From an uncultured Bacteroidota bacterium (GTDB lineage: Bacteria; Bacteroidota; Bacteroidia; Bacteroidales; VadinHA17), in assembly GCA_937864815.1 (NCBI GenBank), contig CALMJY010000080.1, positions 1-36,116 of the forward strand: a stretch of DNA of 36,116 nt, read 5' to 3'. How positions within the stretch are numbered: position 1 is the stretch's first letter; the number at the start of each line of letters is the position of its first letter. This document shows, in pieces, positions 15,624-24,018 of the stretch. Both the position numbers and the translations under genes were made by a program. The notes under the pieces are model-generated. The model made no database searches. It had not been told where the DNA came from and was given only the letters and a program-made list of their open reading frames with translations.

Positions 15624-16274
15624 TTAAGCCATTTTAATTAAAATAGTCTTCAGAGTATCAGTTACATCCTCCTCCTCATCGACACATCTCTCAAGAATTT
15701 CGAGGATTTTATTGTTTTTAAGTAATTCTTTTGGATCGGTTTCATTTTCAAATAATTGAGAAACACCTTCGAAGTATAATTCGTCAGCTCTGTGTTCAAT
15801 TTCCTTAACTCTATCGCATGCTGATGAGATTTTGTTCTTATTTGCAGCAGGTTCGTTAAGGCAATCCACAGCATTTTTTATTTCTATGGCAGCCTTATGT
15901 ATAAGTTTTGTCATTTCAATATATACAGGCATAATTTTTTTTGGCTTATAAAGACAAATCCTTCTGCTTATGCCGTTTATAGAGTCAACAACATCGTCGA
16001 TGTTTGCAGTAAGCTCATGTATATCTTCCCTGTCGAATGGGGTAATAAATGATTTATTAAGTTGTTCGTATGTCTTATTTGTAATCTCATCACCAATATG
16101 CTCAATATCTTTAATTTCCTTATTGAGTCTATCGTGTTCATTAGGATCTTCGCTTAACATAAGTTCTTTTAACTTAACAGATGCTTTTACAAGGTTTTCT
16201 GCATCACTCTCAAATAAAGGGAAAAAAGAACGGTCTTTCGGAACAAAGATCTTAAGAATGCTGTCAATATTCAT
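15624..16274 (-). CDS. DUF47/PhoU-like phosphate-transport partner protein (copy 2)
   Basis: 216 residues, an all-helical PhoU-like bundle. Signature segments are FVPKDRSFFPLFESDAENL (10-28), IKDIEHIGDEITNKTYEQLNKSFITPFDREDIHELTANIDDVVD (about 54-97) and VKEIEHRADELYF (155-167). The E/D-rich motifs bind metal clusters in PhoU relatives. It aligns end to end without gaps with the 216-residue copy at 16669-17319. DUF47 proteins pair with PiT transporters and are thought to gate them. This copy has lost its partner: only a collapsed PiT remnant (16303-16501) precedes it. Confidence 0.9.
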   Translation of the reverse strand: MNIDSILKIFVPKDRSFFPLFESDAENLVKASVKLKELMLSEDPNEHDRLNKEIKDIEHIGDEITNKTYEQLNKSFITPFDREDIHELTANIDDVVDSINGISRRICLYKPKKIMPVYIEMTKLIHKAAIEIKNAVDCLNEPAANKNKISSACDRVKEIEHRADELYFEGVSQLFENETDPKELLKNNKILEILERCVDEEEDVTDTLKTILIKMA

Positions 16275-16302
16275 GATTTCCAGATTTTTTTAAAATAATT
16301 TG

Positions 16303-16501
16303 TTAACAAAGTATATGATTAAGAATAAAATACGCTGTTCCACCGATAATTCCCGAAACCGAATTTGTTAGTATCTATGTTATGTGAGCAGCTTGAAGAG
16401 AGCCCCCACCGCCAGGTTAAGAGATTCGCTGAATCATGAAATCTATTTATAGAATCAAAAACCAGAACCAGTGCAATTATTATAATAATGAAAAATGACA
16501 T
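16303..16501 (-). pseudogene. Collapsed PiT phosphate transporter remnant
   Basis: Reading the minus strand from the ATG at 16501 gives MSFFIIIIIALVLVFDS then INRFHDSAN, matching residues 1-25 of the intact PiT (17338-18330). It jumps at Asn to NLLTWRWGLSSSCSH, matching PiT residues 90-104. After this point the PiT C terminus continues in the +1 frame: ILTNSVSGIIGGTAYFILNH (about 16315-16375) against the PiT segment starting ILTIPVSALISF, ending at TAA 16303-16305. At least two internal deletions and a frame change reduced a gene of about 990 bp to 199 bp. It keeps the spot directly upstream of a DUF47 gene, mirroring the intact pair. Confidence 0.88.
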
Positions 16502-16668
16502 ATTATACATTTATTTTTATAAATACACCGGATCAAATATATAAGTTAATGTACATATATAAAAAACTTTACAATTCCATCAGGAATTTAAATTCGCGGT
16601 AAAGTAAATAAAATACAACGACTTCGGAAAGGATTTTCAGGATAGATTTATCCAAGTTATCAACCAGG

Positions 16669-17319
16669 CTATACTATTTTTATTACGATTGTCTTAATAG
16701 TATTTGCCACTTTTTCTTCCTCATTTATACAACTTTCGAGGTTTTCCAGTATTTTGTTGATCTTAATAAGTTCTATGGTATCTGATTCCAGGGAAAATAA
16801 CTCATTTGCCCCGGTGAAGTATATATCATCTGCTTTATGTTCCCAGGATTTAATTCTACCGCATGCTTCGATTATATTTAGTTTATTACGTTCGGGGTCC
16901 TTTAACAATAAAATTCCAGTATGGATTTCCTTTGCTGCTTCCAGAATAAGACCTGTAATTTCAACAAAAGCCGGTATAAATCTATTTGGCCTGTACAATA
17001 AAATTCTTTTACTGATACTATGAATAAGATCTACAACATCATCAATATTTGCAGTAAGCTGATGAATATCTTCCCTGTCGAATGATGTGATAAATGATTT
17101 ATTGAGCTGTTCATATGTGTTTTTGGTAATCCTGTCACCCTCATGTTCCAGGTCCCTGATCTGATTATATATAAGTTCAAATTCCCCATGTGATGAATTC
17201 ATCATCATTTCCCTTAACAATCTGGCAGCATTTAGTAAATTACCGGCACTGGCTTCGAAAAGGTCAACGAATTTATGTTCTTTTGGAACAAATAGTTTAA
17301 GGAGTCTGTCTGCATTCAT
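16669..17319 (-). CDS. DUF47/PhoU-like phosphate-transport partner protein (copy 1)
   Basis: 216 residues, same helical PhoU-like family as 15624-16274: FVPKEHKFVDLFEASAGNL (10-28), IRDLEHEGDRITKNTYEQL then NKSFITSFDREDIHQLTANIDDVVD (54-97), SWEHKADDIYF (157-167). Acidic E-x-x-x-D motifs expected to bind metals are kept. It follows the intact PiT gene by 18 bp on the same strand, the standard PiT-DUF47 operon. The expected role is cytoplasmic control of phosphate flux through PiT. Confidence 0.92.
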   Translation of the reverse strand: MNADRLLKLFVPKEHKFVDLFEASAGNLLNAARLLREMMMNSSHGEFELIYNQIRDLEHEGDRITKNTYEQLNKSFITSFDREDIHQLTANIDDVVDLIHSISKRILLYRPNRFIPAFVEITGLILEAAKEIHTGILLLKDPERNKLNIIEACGRIKSWEHKADDIYFTGANELFSLESDTIELIKINKILENLESCINEEEKVANTIKTIVIKIV

Positions 17320-17337
17320 GAGCTGGTAAAATTTACT

Positions 17338-18330
17338 TTATGCCGGAAGAAATTGTTTTAGAATACTATATGAAACAAATGAAATGAGTGCTGAAACCGG
17401 GATTGTCAGAATCCATGCCCAGAAAATCTTGGTGGTGACACCCCATTTAACAGCAGATACACCTTTTCTTGCACCGGCTCCCATAATAGAACCTGTAATA
17501 GTGTGTGTTGTACTTACGGGAATTCCGAAATGTGTGGCTCCAAACAGGGTAAGGGCTCCGGCAGTTTCTGCACAGAAACCTTCAAAGGGTTTCAGCTTGG
17601 TTATTTTCTGTCCCATTGTTTTTACTATTCTCCATCCTCCGAATAGAGTTCCCAGGGCGATTGCAAAGTGACATGATAACACTATCCACAGATCTATAGG
17701 GTCATTTTTTGTAACCAGTCCCTGTGCTATCAGGGCTACCCAGATTATTCCCATTGATTTTTGGGCATCATTACCACCATGTCCAAGGCTGAATCCGGCA
17801 GCTGAAAGTAATTGCAATCTTCTGAAATGCTTGTCAACAGTAAATGGGGAGTAATTCCTTACAAGCCATAATACAAGTGCCATTATAAGAAAGGAGACAA
17901 ACATACCAAGCAAAGGAGCCACAACAATAAAAATAGCTATCTTGGCAACACCTCCGAGAATAACTGAATCCCAACCGGCTCTTGCAACTGCGGCTCCTAC
18001 CAGACCTCCGACAAGGGTGTGGGAAGAACTTGATGGTAAACCGTAATACCAGGTTATTAGATTCCATGAAATTGCGGCTATAAGTGCAGCAGTAATTACT
18101 GTAAGTGTAACTATATCAGGATTTATAACTCCTTTACCTATTGTGCCTGCAACCTTAAGCGGGAAAATAAGGAACGCAACAAAATTGAAAAACGCCGCCA
18201 TTGACACAGCAGCAATGGGAGACATAACTTTGGTTGAAACTATAGTAGCAATAGAATTTGCGGAATCATGGAATCCGTTTACAAAATCAAAAATCAGGAC
18301 AAGGGTAATAACAATTATCAGAAAAGTCAT
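17338..18330 (-). CDS. PiT-family inorganic phosphate transporter
   Basis: 330 residues, about ten hydrophobic helices, the compact PiT form normally paired with DUF47. Both inverted signature repeats are present: GFHDSANSIATIVSTK (19-34) and GFSLGHGGNDAQKSMGI near 197-213. The PSSSSHTLVGGLVGAA (99-114) and PVSTTHTITGSIMGAG (about 272-287) substrate-site loops are also intact. It imports phosphate as a metal-phosphate or with cations at the inner membrane. DUF47 copy 1 follows 18 bp downstream. The upstream spacer holds two GTTACA hexamers with 11-bp phase (18467-18483). The low-affinity role typical of PiT does not by itself imply starvation control. Confidence 0.95.
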   Translation of the reverse strand: MTFLIIVITLVLIFDFVNGFHDSANSIATIVSTKVMSPIAAVSMAAFFNFVAFLIFPLKVAGTIGKGVINPDIVTLTVITAALIAAISWNLITWYYGLPSSSSHTLVGGLVGAAVARAGWDSVILGGVAKIAIFIVVAPLLGMFVSFLIMALVLWLVRNYSPFTVDKHFRRLQLLSAAGFSLGHGGNDAQKSMGIIWVALIAQGLVTKNDPIDLWIVLSCHFAIALGTLFGGWRIVKTMGQKITKLKPFEGFCAETAGALTLFGATHFGIPVSTTHTITGSIMGAGARKGVSAVKWGVTTKIFWAWILTIPVSALISFVSYSILKQFLPA

Positions 18331-18611
18331 ATATGGTTTTTATTTTTTAGTATTTCAATAAAATAAAGTGATATTTTGCTTATTAAAAGATAGATAAATA
18401 TTGTAATGTATCTCTATTTTCCAACTTCAAATTAACGAATGAATAATGTAATATTTAACAGTTAAAGTTACATTATTGTTACATTTTTCACAATATTTAT
18501 CTGATAAATAACATCTCTGCCATAATAACAATAAAAACAGACGCTTTGCAATTAAAGACAATTTGTATTAATTTTAACAAAAAAATTAAATGAAAACTAA
18601 AACATCTGAAA
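18331..18611. promoter_or_regulatory. Divergent control region between pit and pepD with phased GTTACA repeats
   Basis: This 281-bp spacer is very AT-rich and has no gene. GTTACA-TTATT-GTTACA occupies 18467-18483 (plus strand), with TTAACA at 18455 and TTCACA at 18487 nearby, so four TTnACA-type hexamers sit within 38 bp. AATGTAA/TTACATT (about 18445-18474) also form an inverted repeat. No consensus -33/-7 pair was found for either gene. Confidence 0.4.
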
Positions 18612-20069
18612 ATGAGTAATATACAAAATCTGGAACCAAAACAGGTATGGAGCTATTTCAGTGAGATATGCAAAATTCCTCATCCCTCAAAAAATGAAAT
18701 GAGGATTGTTGAATATATGAAGGAGTTTGGAAAGAAGAACAATCTTGAAACAATTGTTGACAAAACGGGCAATGTGATTTTCCGTAAACCTGCTACCAAA
18801 GGAATGGAAAACAGAAAGGGTGTAATCTTCCAGGCTCATCTCGATATGGTACCTCAGAAAAACAGCGATAAGAAACACGACTTTGAAAAAGACCCGATAG
18901 AAACAATTATTGACGGTGAATGGGTGAGAGCAAATGGTACAACGCTTGGCTCCGATAATGGAATAGGAGTTTCTGCCGCCATGTCGGTGCTGGCATCAAA
19001 GACTATCAAGCATGGTCCGCTTGAGGCTCTTTTTACAGTGGATGAAGAAACCGGAATGACTGGTGTTTTTGGTTTAAAGAGAGGGATTCTGAAAGGTGAT
19101 ATCCTTATGAATCTTGATTCGGAAGATGAAGGAGAACTGTATGTCGGTTGTGCAGGTGGAACAGATGTCAGCGCAGAAAAGAAATATGCAGAAGAGCCGG
19201 CTACCAGAGGAATGACAGCTTATAAAGTGATTTTAAAAGGTCTGAAAGGCGGGCATTCCGGTGTTGATATTGCACTCGGCCGTGCCAATGCAAACAAGCT
19301 CATGTTCAGGTTTCTGATGCAGGCAGAATCGGATTATGGAATCAGGATTGCTGAAACCTCAGGCGGCGATCTCAGAAATGCAATACCAAGGGAATCCAAT
19401 GTGCTTCTTCTTATTGCTTCAAAAAAGTCCGCTGACTTTGAGAAATTCATTAAGAATTATGAAAAAATGTACAAGGCTGAGTTCGCTGAGACTGAACCGG
19501 ATCTGACATTTAAGGCAGCCAAATCTGATGTGCCGGCAAAAGTAATGAACAAGAGTGAACAGTTCAGGATTATAAGGGCTGTTTATGCTTGTCCGAACGG
19601 AGTCCAGAGAATGAGCCAGGCTATGCCGGGACTGGTTGAGACATCAAATAACCTGGCAATTGTCAGAATTGGTAAGGGAAAGTTTGAAACGCATAATCTG
19701 ACAAGAAGTTCGGTCGATTCTGCCAAGGAGGCCACTGCATGGAAAATTGCCGGTGTATTTCATCTCATTGATGCAAAGGTGAATGTTAAGGGTGGTTATC
19801 CCGGCTGGAAACCCAATATGCAATCACCTATCCTTAATACCATGAGGAAGGTTTATAAGGACATGTATGGAAAGACACCTGAAATTAAAGCCATACATGC
19901 CGGTCTTGAATGCGGTATCCTGGGAGGAACTTATCCGAATCTTGATATGATATCATTCGGTCCCACAATCAGGTATCCTCATTCTCCGGATGAAAAGGTA
20001 AAAATTGAATCGGTAAAGAAGTTCTGGGATTTTATGGTTGAGACTCTAAAGCATATTCCTGTTAAATGA
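18612..20069 (+). CDS. pepD: Xaa-His dipeptidase / cytosol non-specific dipeptidase
   Basis: 485 residues, M20-family metallopeptidase of the PepD type. Zinc-site motifs: QAHLDMVPQK with H76 and D78, bridging D115 in GSDNGIG, catalytic E145 and ligand E146 in VDEETGMTG, D173-region MNLDSEDEGELYVGCAGG, and a C-terminal HAGLECGIL His. The insert between 190 and 390 is the lid/dimerisation domain with the GGHSGVDI segment. It hydrolyses dipeptides, including X-His, in the cytoplasm and would work well with peptide uptake by the POT carrier in the same window. A small membrane-protein gene follows 11 bp later. Confidence 0.95.
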   Translation: MSNIQNLEPKQVWSYFSEICKIPHPSKNEMRIVEYMKEFGKKNNLETIVDKTGNVIFRKPATKGMENRKGVIFQAHLDMVPQKNSDKKHDFEKDPIETIIDGEWVRANGTTLGSDNGIGVSAAMSVLASKTIKHGPLEALFTVDEETGMTGVFGLKRGILKGDILMNLDSEDEGELYVGCAGGTDVSAEKKYAEEPATRGMTAYKVILKGLKGGHSGVDIALGRANANKLMFRFLMQAESDYGIRIAETSGGDLRNAIPRESNVLLLIASKKSADFEKFIKNYEKMYKAEFAETEPDLTFKAAKSDVPAKVMNKSEQFRIIRAVYACPNGVQRMSQAMPGLVETSNNLAIVRIGKGKFETHNLTRSSVDSAKEATAWKIAGVFHLIDAKVNVKGGYPGWKPNMQSPILNTMRKVYKDMYGKTPEIKAIHAGLECGILGGTYPNLDMISFGPTIRYPHSPDEKVKIESVKKFWDFMVETLKHIPVK

Positions 20070-20080
20070 AATTTAACTGA

Positions 20081-20644
20081 ATGGGACATAATGAATACTA
20101 TACTATAACAGTAGTTTCCCTCACTTACCTGGTTCCTGTGTTATATGGTATAGTATTCTCCATTGTCTCTTCAAAAGATGGAAAAAAACTCGATAATCTT
20201 TTCGGATTTTCTTTTAAAGGAAGGCAGATTTCTGCAGGAGTTTTTAGAATGTTCTACCTCTTTATCCTCAGTTTTGCAACGCTGCTTCTTGTAATACGTC
20301 TGGCCAATCCAGTCCCTGATGAAGGTTGGCTCAGGACTTTGTTCATAATAATCCTTCTTTCAGCTGAATCTGCATTTGTATATTCTCTTATAAGGCTTTC
20401 GTTTTCAAAGCTTTCATGCATTATACTCCTGGTATATTTATTTCTACTCTTTGCTGTCTTGCCCTTCGGATTCATGCTTCACAGACCATGGAACATTTTT
20501 ATGTTCGTTTCTCCATTCTACTGGTTAGGTTGGGCATGGATAGTTCCATCACCGGGAGAGAGCCTGACTTATGCATCAATAGGAATCGCTCTGTCACTGA
20601 TTTATCTTGTGGCAGCAGGTATATTATTAAGGAAAAATCAGTGA
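20081..20644 (+). CDS. Small integral membrane protein, unknown function
   Basis: 187 residues with five to six predicted helices: about 8-28, 50-70, 85-105, 113-133, 140-160 and 163-182. Charged loops separate them, including SSKDGKKLDNLFGFSFKGRQ after helix 1. No family signature is recognised. It starts 11 bp after pepD on the same strand, so it is probably co-transcribed, and its 3' end converges on the LytTR regulator gene (15 bp gap). An accessory role in peptide use or a CPBP/DUF-type membrane protein would be guesses. Confidence 0.7.
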   Translation: MGHNEYYTITVVSLTYLVPVLYGIVFSIVSSKDGKKLDNLFGFSFKGRQISAGVFRMFYLFILSFATLLLVIRLANPVPDEGWLRTLFIIILLSAESAFVYSLIRLSFSKLSCIILLVYLFLLFAVLPFGFMLHRPWNIFMFVSPFYWLGWAWIVPSPGESLTYASIGIALSLIYLVAAGILLRKNQ

Positions 20645-20659
20645 TTTTGATTTAAGGAT

Positions 20660-21424
20660 TTACCCGGTATATCTCGACATATGTGCGAGGAAGATATCTT
20701 TTCTGTTCCTGGCGATTGGAATTTTTGAACCGTCTGTCATTTCAATATATCCTCCGTCGTGCCTTATGTATTTTTTTACAAAATCGAGATTTATAAGGTG
20801 TGAGTTATGAGGTCTGAAGAAATTTCTGTCGCTGAGGATCTCCTGAAACTCCTTTAAATGTTTTGAAACCAGTATTTTGCGTCTGTCATTTATGAAGAAC
20901 CAGGAATAACTGCGATCTGCTTCAATACGGATTATCTCTTTCGGGTTCAGGTATTCCCGCCCGTCTGCAGTGGGAATTACAAGCCTTGTTGGTTGTGAAG
21001 TGCGGATATTCTCGAGAAGGACTTCCAGGTTCTCATGACCTGAAAGGGGATTGGTGGTACGTTTATGTATAACTTTATTTACAGATTCGATGAACTCATT
21101 AATGTTGATCGGCTTAAGGATATAATCAACAGCACTGAATTTTATAGCTTTAATAGCATAATGGTTGAATGCGGTGATGAATATGACATCAAAATCTTTT
21201 TCAGGGAAATTAGTCAGAAGATCAAATCCTGTACCGTTAGGCATCTCAACATCCAGAAAGACCAGTTCCGGTTTAATTTCCTTAATCAGGTGAACGCCAT
21301 CCCTCACATTATGAGCTTTACCTGTAACATCCAGTCCAGGACAGTATTCCTTGATTATTGATGTAATAAAATCAACAGCATCCGGTTCATCGTCAATAAC
21401 AACTGTAATCAGTCTGTGCTTCAT
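20660..21424 (-). CDS. LytTR-type response regulator
   Basis: 254 residues. Residues 1-120 are the receiver domain: acidic pair D11-D12, phosphoacceptor D58 in VFLDVEMPNG, T/A of FITAFNHYAIKAIKF and Lys of DYILKPI. Residues about 150-250 are a LytTR DNA-binding domain (RLVIPTADGREYL, IIRIEADRSYSWFF, FFRPHNSHLINLDFVKKY, IPIARNRKDIF). It starts within the last codons of the sensor kinase gene (ATGA overlap at 21421-21424), so it is its cognate partner. Targets are unknown; nearby candidates are the membrane-protein and carboxylase genes. Confidence 0.93.
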   Translation of the reverse strand: MKHRLITVVIDDEPDAVDFITSIIKEYCPGLDVTGKAHNVRDGVHLIKEIKPELVFLDVEMPNGTGFDLLTNFPEKDFDVIFITAFNHYAIKAIKFSAVDYILKPININEFIESVNKVIHKRTTNPLSGHENLEVLLENIRTSQPTRLVIPTADGREYLNPKEIIRIEADRSYSWFFINDRRKILVSKHLKEFQEILSDRNFFRPHNSHLINLDFVKKYIRHDGGYIEMTDGSKIPIARNRKDIFLAHMSRYTG

Positions 21425-23373
21425 GAGAGTATCGGAATTTGGATCTCAACCCTTGTTCCTTCTGGTTCTCCTTCTTTGTTCTTAAGATCAGTATATATAG
21501 TTTTAAGGGTTGTTCCGTATAATGCATTTACCAGATCAAGCCTTGATGCAACAATTTGTGTTCCAAGTGAATTGTGATTGTTCTCACTCTTATTCTTCTT
21601 TATCATTGCAGCTTCACGTCCAATGCCGTTATCTTCAATTGTGCATGAAATATAATCATCTTTCAGTTTTAAATCAATTTTTATGTATCCTTTATTTTCG
21701 GATGGCACAAGACCGTGGCATATTGAGTTCTCAACATAGGGCTGAATCAGCATGGTTGGTACCTTATATAAAAGTGTATCAATCTCCTCATCAATTGTGA
21801 TTTCATATGTAAATTTCTCCTTGAACCTTATTATCTCAAGATCAAGGTATAATTTCAGTGCATCAAGTTCATCATTCAATGGTACTGAAGTATGCCTGGA
21901 GTTTTCAAGCACTTTTCTCATCAGGCTTGAGAATTTTGTAAGGTAATTATTTGTTGCCAGTTTATCGTGCTGGTACATGTAGTATTGAATTGAATTCAGC
22001 GTGTTGAAGATAAAGTGAGGGTTCATTTGCTGCCGCAGGTTTGCCTGAGTTACCTCGGCAATCTTGTGATTCATTTCGCTGATCCGCCTCTTATTGTTTA
22101 TGCTGGCCCTGCTTAGAATGAGTATGAAAATAGCCAGGCTTAAGAGGAAGAGTCCTATTGAACCGTATATAACAATTTTGTGATTTCTTAACCGTAATGA
22201 AAGTAGTTCAAGCTCTTTGTTCCTTGTATCTGCTTCATATCTTATCCTTGCATCAGTAAGTCCCTGGGTGCTGCTTTTTTTGATCTGTTCATCACTGAAT
22301 TTCTTGAACATTACAAAAGTTTTAAAGGCATTGGAAGTGTCTCTCTTTCTGAGGAAGAGTTCGCTCATATCGCTGTAAACCCATTGAAGATTATAAAGGT
22401 CATTGATCTCCTTTGCATGATCTATTGATTTCTGATAGTTCATAAGTGCTTTTTCAGTCTCACCCATATCCCTGAAGATTGTACCCAGGTTTCCGTAAGA
22501 ATTTGCCGCATTACGATGAGAATTAGCTGGCAGACTGTATTTTAGCGAATTTTTGTAGTACTCTATGCCATCATTATATCTCTTTTCGAGATAATTGTTC
22601 CATCCAAGATTGTTCAATGACAAGGCTGTATAGTTTGAATCACTTCTGATCTGAGCCAGATCAAAGCATATCTTTAACAATGAATCCGCCTTTTTATAAT
22701 CACGGTTTCTTTCTGTATAAGATGTGCCAAGCTGGAAATATCCGATTAACATAAAAACAGTATCCTTATCTATTGTGGCTGACTCTATCAACTTATACAG
22801 AGAGTTCTGCATCTCCTTGATATCGCCAATTTTTGAATAAAGGCCGGAGAGGCTATAATAGCTCCAGGGGACAAGAATTTTTATTTTATTCTTTTTTGCC
22901 AGATCAATGCAGCTATGGAAGTGATCGATACTCTCAAAATAGAAGCCTGTCATGATACTATACCTCCCAAAGAAATTCAAGGTATTTGCAATCATCTCCT
23001 TGTCATTACTGGCTTTTGCCTTATTCATTGCCAGAGTACCTTCCTGTAAAGCATTTCTTGAATCACTGGTCAGTATAAAATATTCAGCCCTGGCCAGATG
23101 AAGCTTTGTAGGAAATTCAATATTTCTTTCCATGCATATTGATTCGGCGGTATCAATATGGGCTTTAACAAGATCTATCTTTTTTGAATGATATGCATAT
23201 TCCAAAGCCTTGGTAATATGTGCATTGACTGCCGATGTGTCCGTGAGTCCCTTATTAGATTTTTTCCAGAGCTTTATGGAGAGAATGTTGGTGGAGAAAA
23301 GTGATAATGATGATACAAAAATAAACAGAAACAAACTTATCCCGATTTTCTTATATGACATGCTTTTTTCCAT
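21421..23373 (-). CDS. TPR-containing LytS-type sensor histidine kinase
   Basis: 650 residues: signal/anchor near 8-25, a periplasmic array of about seven TPR-like repeats (60-380), a transmembrane helix near 400-425, then a His_kinase domain. The phosphoacceptor is H453 in QQMNPHFIFNTLNSIQ. The N box is QPYVENSICHGL (about 544-555) and the G1 box DNGIGRE (581-587). The TPR sensor with a LytS kinase is typical of Bacteroidota. The ATG at 23361 (fifth residue) has a better GGAAAAAA ribosome-binding site than 23373, so the protein may be four residues shorter. It overlaps the response regulator gene by 4 bp and lies 104 bp after the biotin-carrier gene on the same strand. Confidence 0.92.
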   Translation of the reverse strand: MEKSMSYKKIGISLFLFIFVSSLSLFSTNILSIKLWKKSNKGLTDTSAVNAHITKALEYAYHSKKIDLVKAHIDTAESICMERNIEFPTKLHLARAEYFILTSDSRNALQEGTLAMNKAKASNDKEMIANTLNFFGRYSIMTGFYFESIDHFHSCIDLAKKNKIKILVPWSYYSLSGLYSKIGDIKEMQNSLYKLIESATIDKDTVFMLIGYFQLGTSYTERNRDYKKADSLLKICFDLAQIRSDSNYTALSLNNLGWNNYLEKRYNDGIEYYKNSLKYSLPANSHRNAANSYGNLGTIFRDMGETEKALMNYQKSIDHAKEINDLYNLQWVYSDMSELFLRKRDTSNAFKTFVMFKKFSDEQIKKSSTQGLTDARIRYEADTRNKELELLSLRLRNHKIVIYGSIGLFLLSLAIFILILSRASINNKRRISEMNHKIAEVTQANLRQQMNPHFIFNTLNSIQYYMYQHDKLATNNYLTKFSSLMRKVLENSRHTSVPLNDELDALKLYLDLEIIRFKEKFTYEITIDEEIDTLLYKVPTMLIQPYVENSICHGLVPSENKGYIKIDLKLKDDYISCTIEDNGIGREAAMIKKNKSENNHNSLGTQIVASRLDLVNALYGTTLKTIYTDLKNKEGEPEGTRVEIQIPILS

Positions 23374-23477
23374 GACTCAGACATGCTTCTTTGGATGCAA
23401 GTTAGCTCCAAATATCGTAAAATGACAATATAAGTTTACGGATTGCAGGTTTGAGTCAACGGTTGGTAGCTAAAATG

Positions 23478-24005
23478 TCATGGTTTGATCTCCACAAGGA
23501 GATCATCTTTCATGACATTAGTATTCGGTTTTGCAGAAATCTTTACAACAGTTCCACTAACCGGTGATAGTATTTCATTCTGCATCTTCATTGCCTCAAG
23601 GATCACAACGGGTTCTCCTCTTTGAACAACGGCACCTTCCCTTACGAGGACATCGATTATTTTACCCGGCATAGGTGCTTTTATATACTCAGAGGTAGCT
23701 TTTCCCTTCTGTGAATTCAGAACTTTCTTTCTTTGCAGTGAGAAGGGCGTTTCAACTGTAAATGTGTAACTTATGTCATTGAAAAGGAGCTCGTATTTAT
23801 TCTGTCTTGATCTGATAATTTCAACCGGGTACTTCCTGTTCTTCCAGAGGATATAAGTACCGAGTTTTTCATCGGCTTTAAGCTTGACTTCATAATCACG
23901 CTTCCCGATTCTGATTTTATGTTTAAACGGGAGTGTAAAACTGAACTGCCTGTTTTCAGATGAGATAGCATAGAGCTTCTTTTTCTGGAGTTTGTCATTT
24001 GCCAT
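23478..24005 (-). CDS. Biotin carboxyl carrier protein of an acyl-CoA carboxylase
   Basis: 175 residues. The C-terminal domain (105-175) is a biotinyl/lipoyl barrel with the biotinylation motif EAMKMQNEI, target Lys140, and the APMPGKI loop before it. Residues 1-95 form a beta-rich BC-CT-bridging-like region rather than the Ala/Pro linker of AccB. The order carboxyltransferase, biotin carboxylase, carrier on one strand, with 13 bp to the biotin carboxylase gene, marks one operon. The carrier holds CO2 on biotin between the two half-reactions. Confidence 0.92.
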   Translation of the reverse strand: MANDKLQKKKLYAISSENRQFSFTLPFKHKIRIGKRDYEVKLKADEKLGTYILWKNRKYPVEIIRSRQNKYELLFNDISYTFTVETPFSLQRKKVLNSQKGKATSEYIKAPMPGKIIDVLVREGAVVQRGEPVVILEAMKMQNEILSPVSGTVVKISAKPNTNVMKDDLLVEIKP

Positions 24006-24018
24006 ATTCAGAACAGGA

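Noticed and set aside
23487-23504. Hairpin GATCTCC/GGAGATC at the 3' end of the biotin-carrier gene as a terminator
   Set aside because: It lies inside the coding sequence and no T-run follows on the minus strand.
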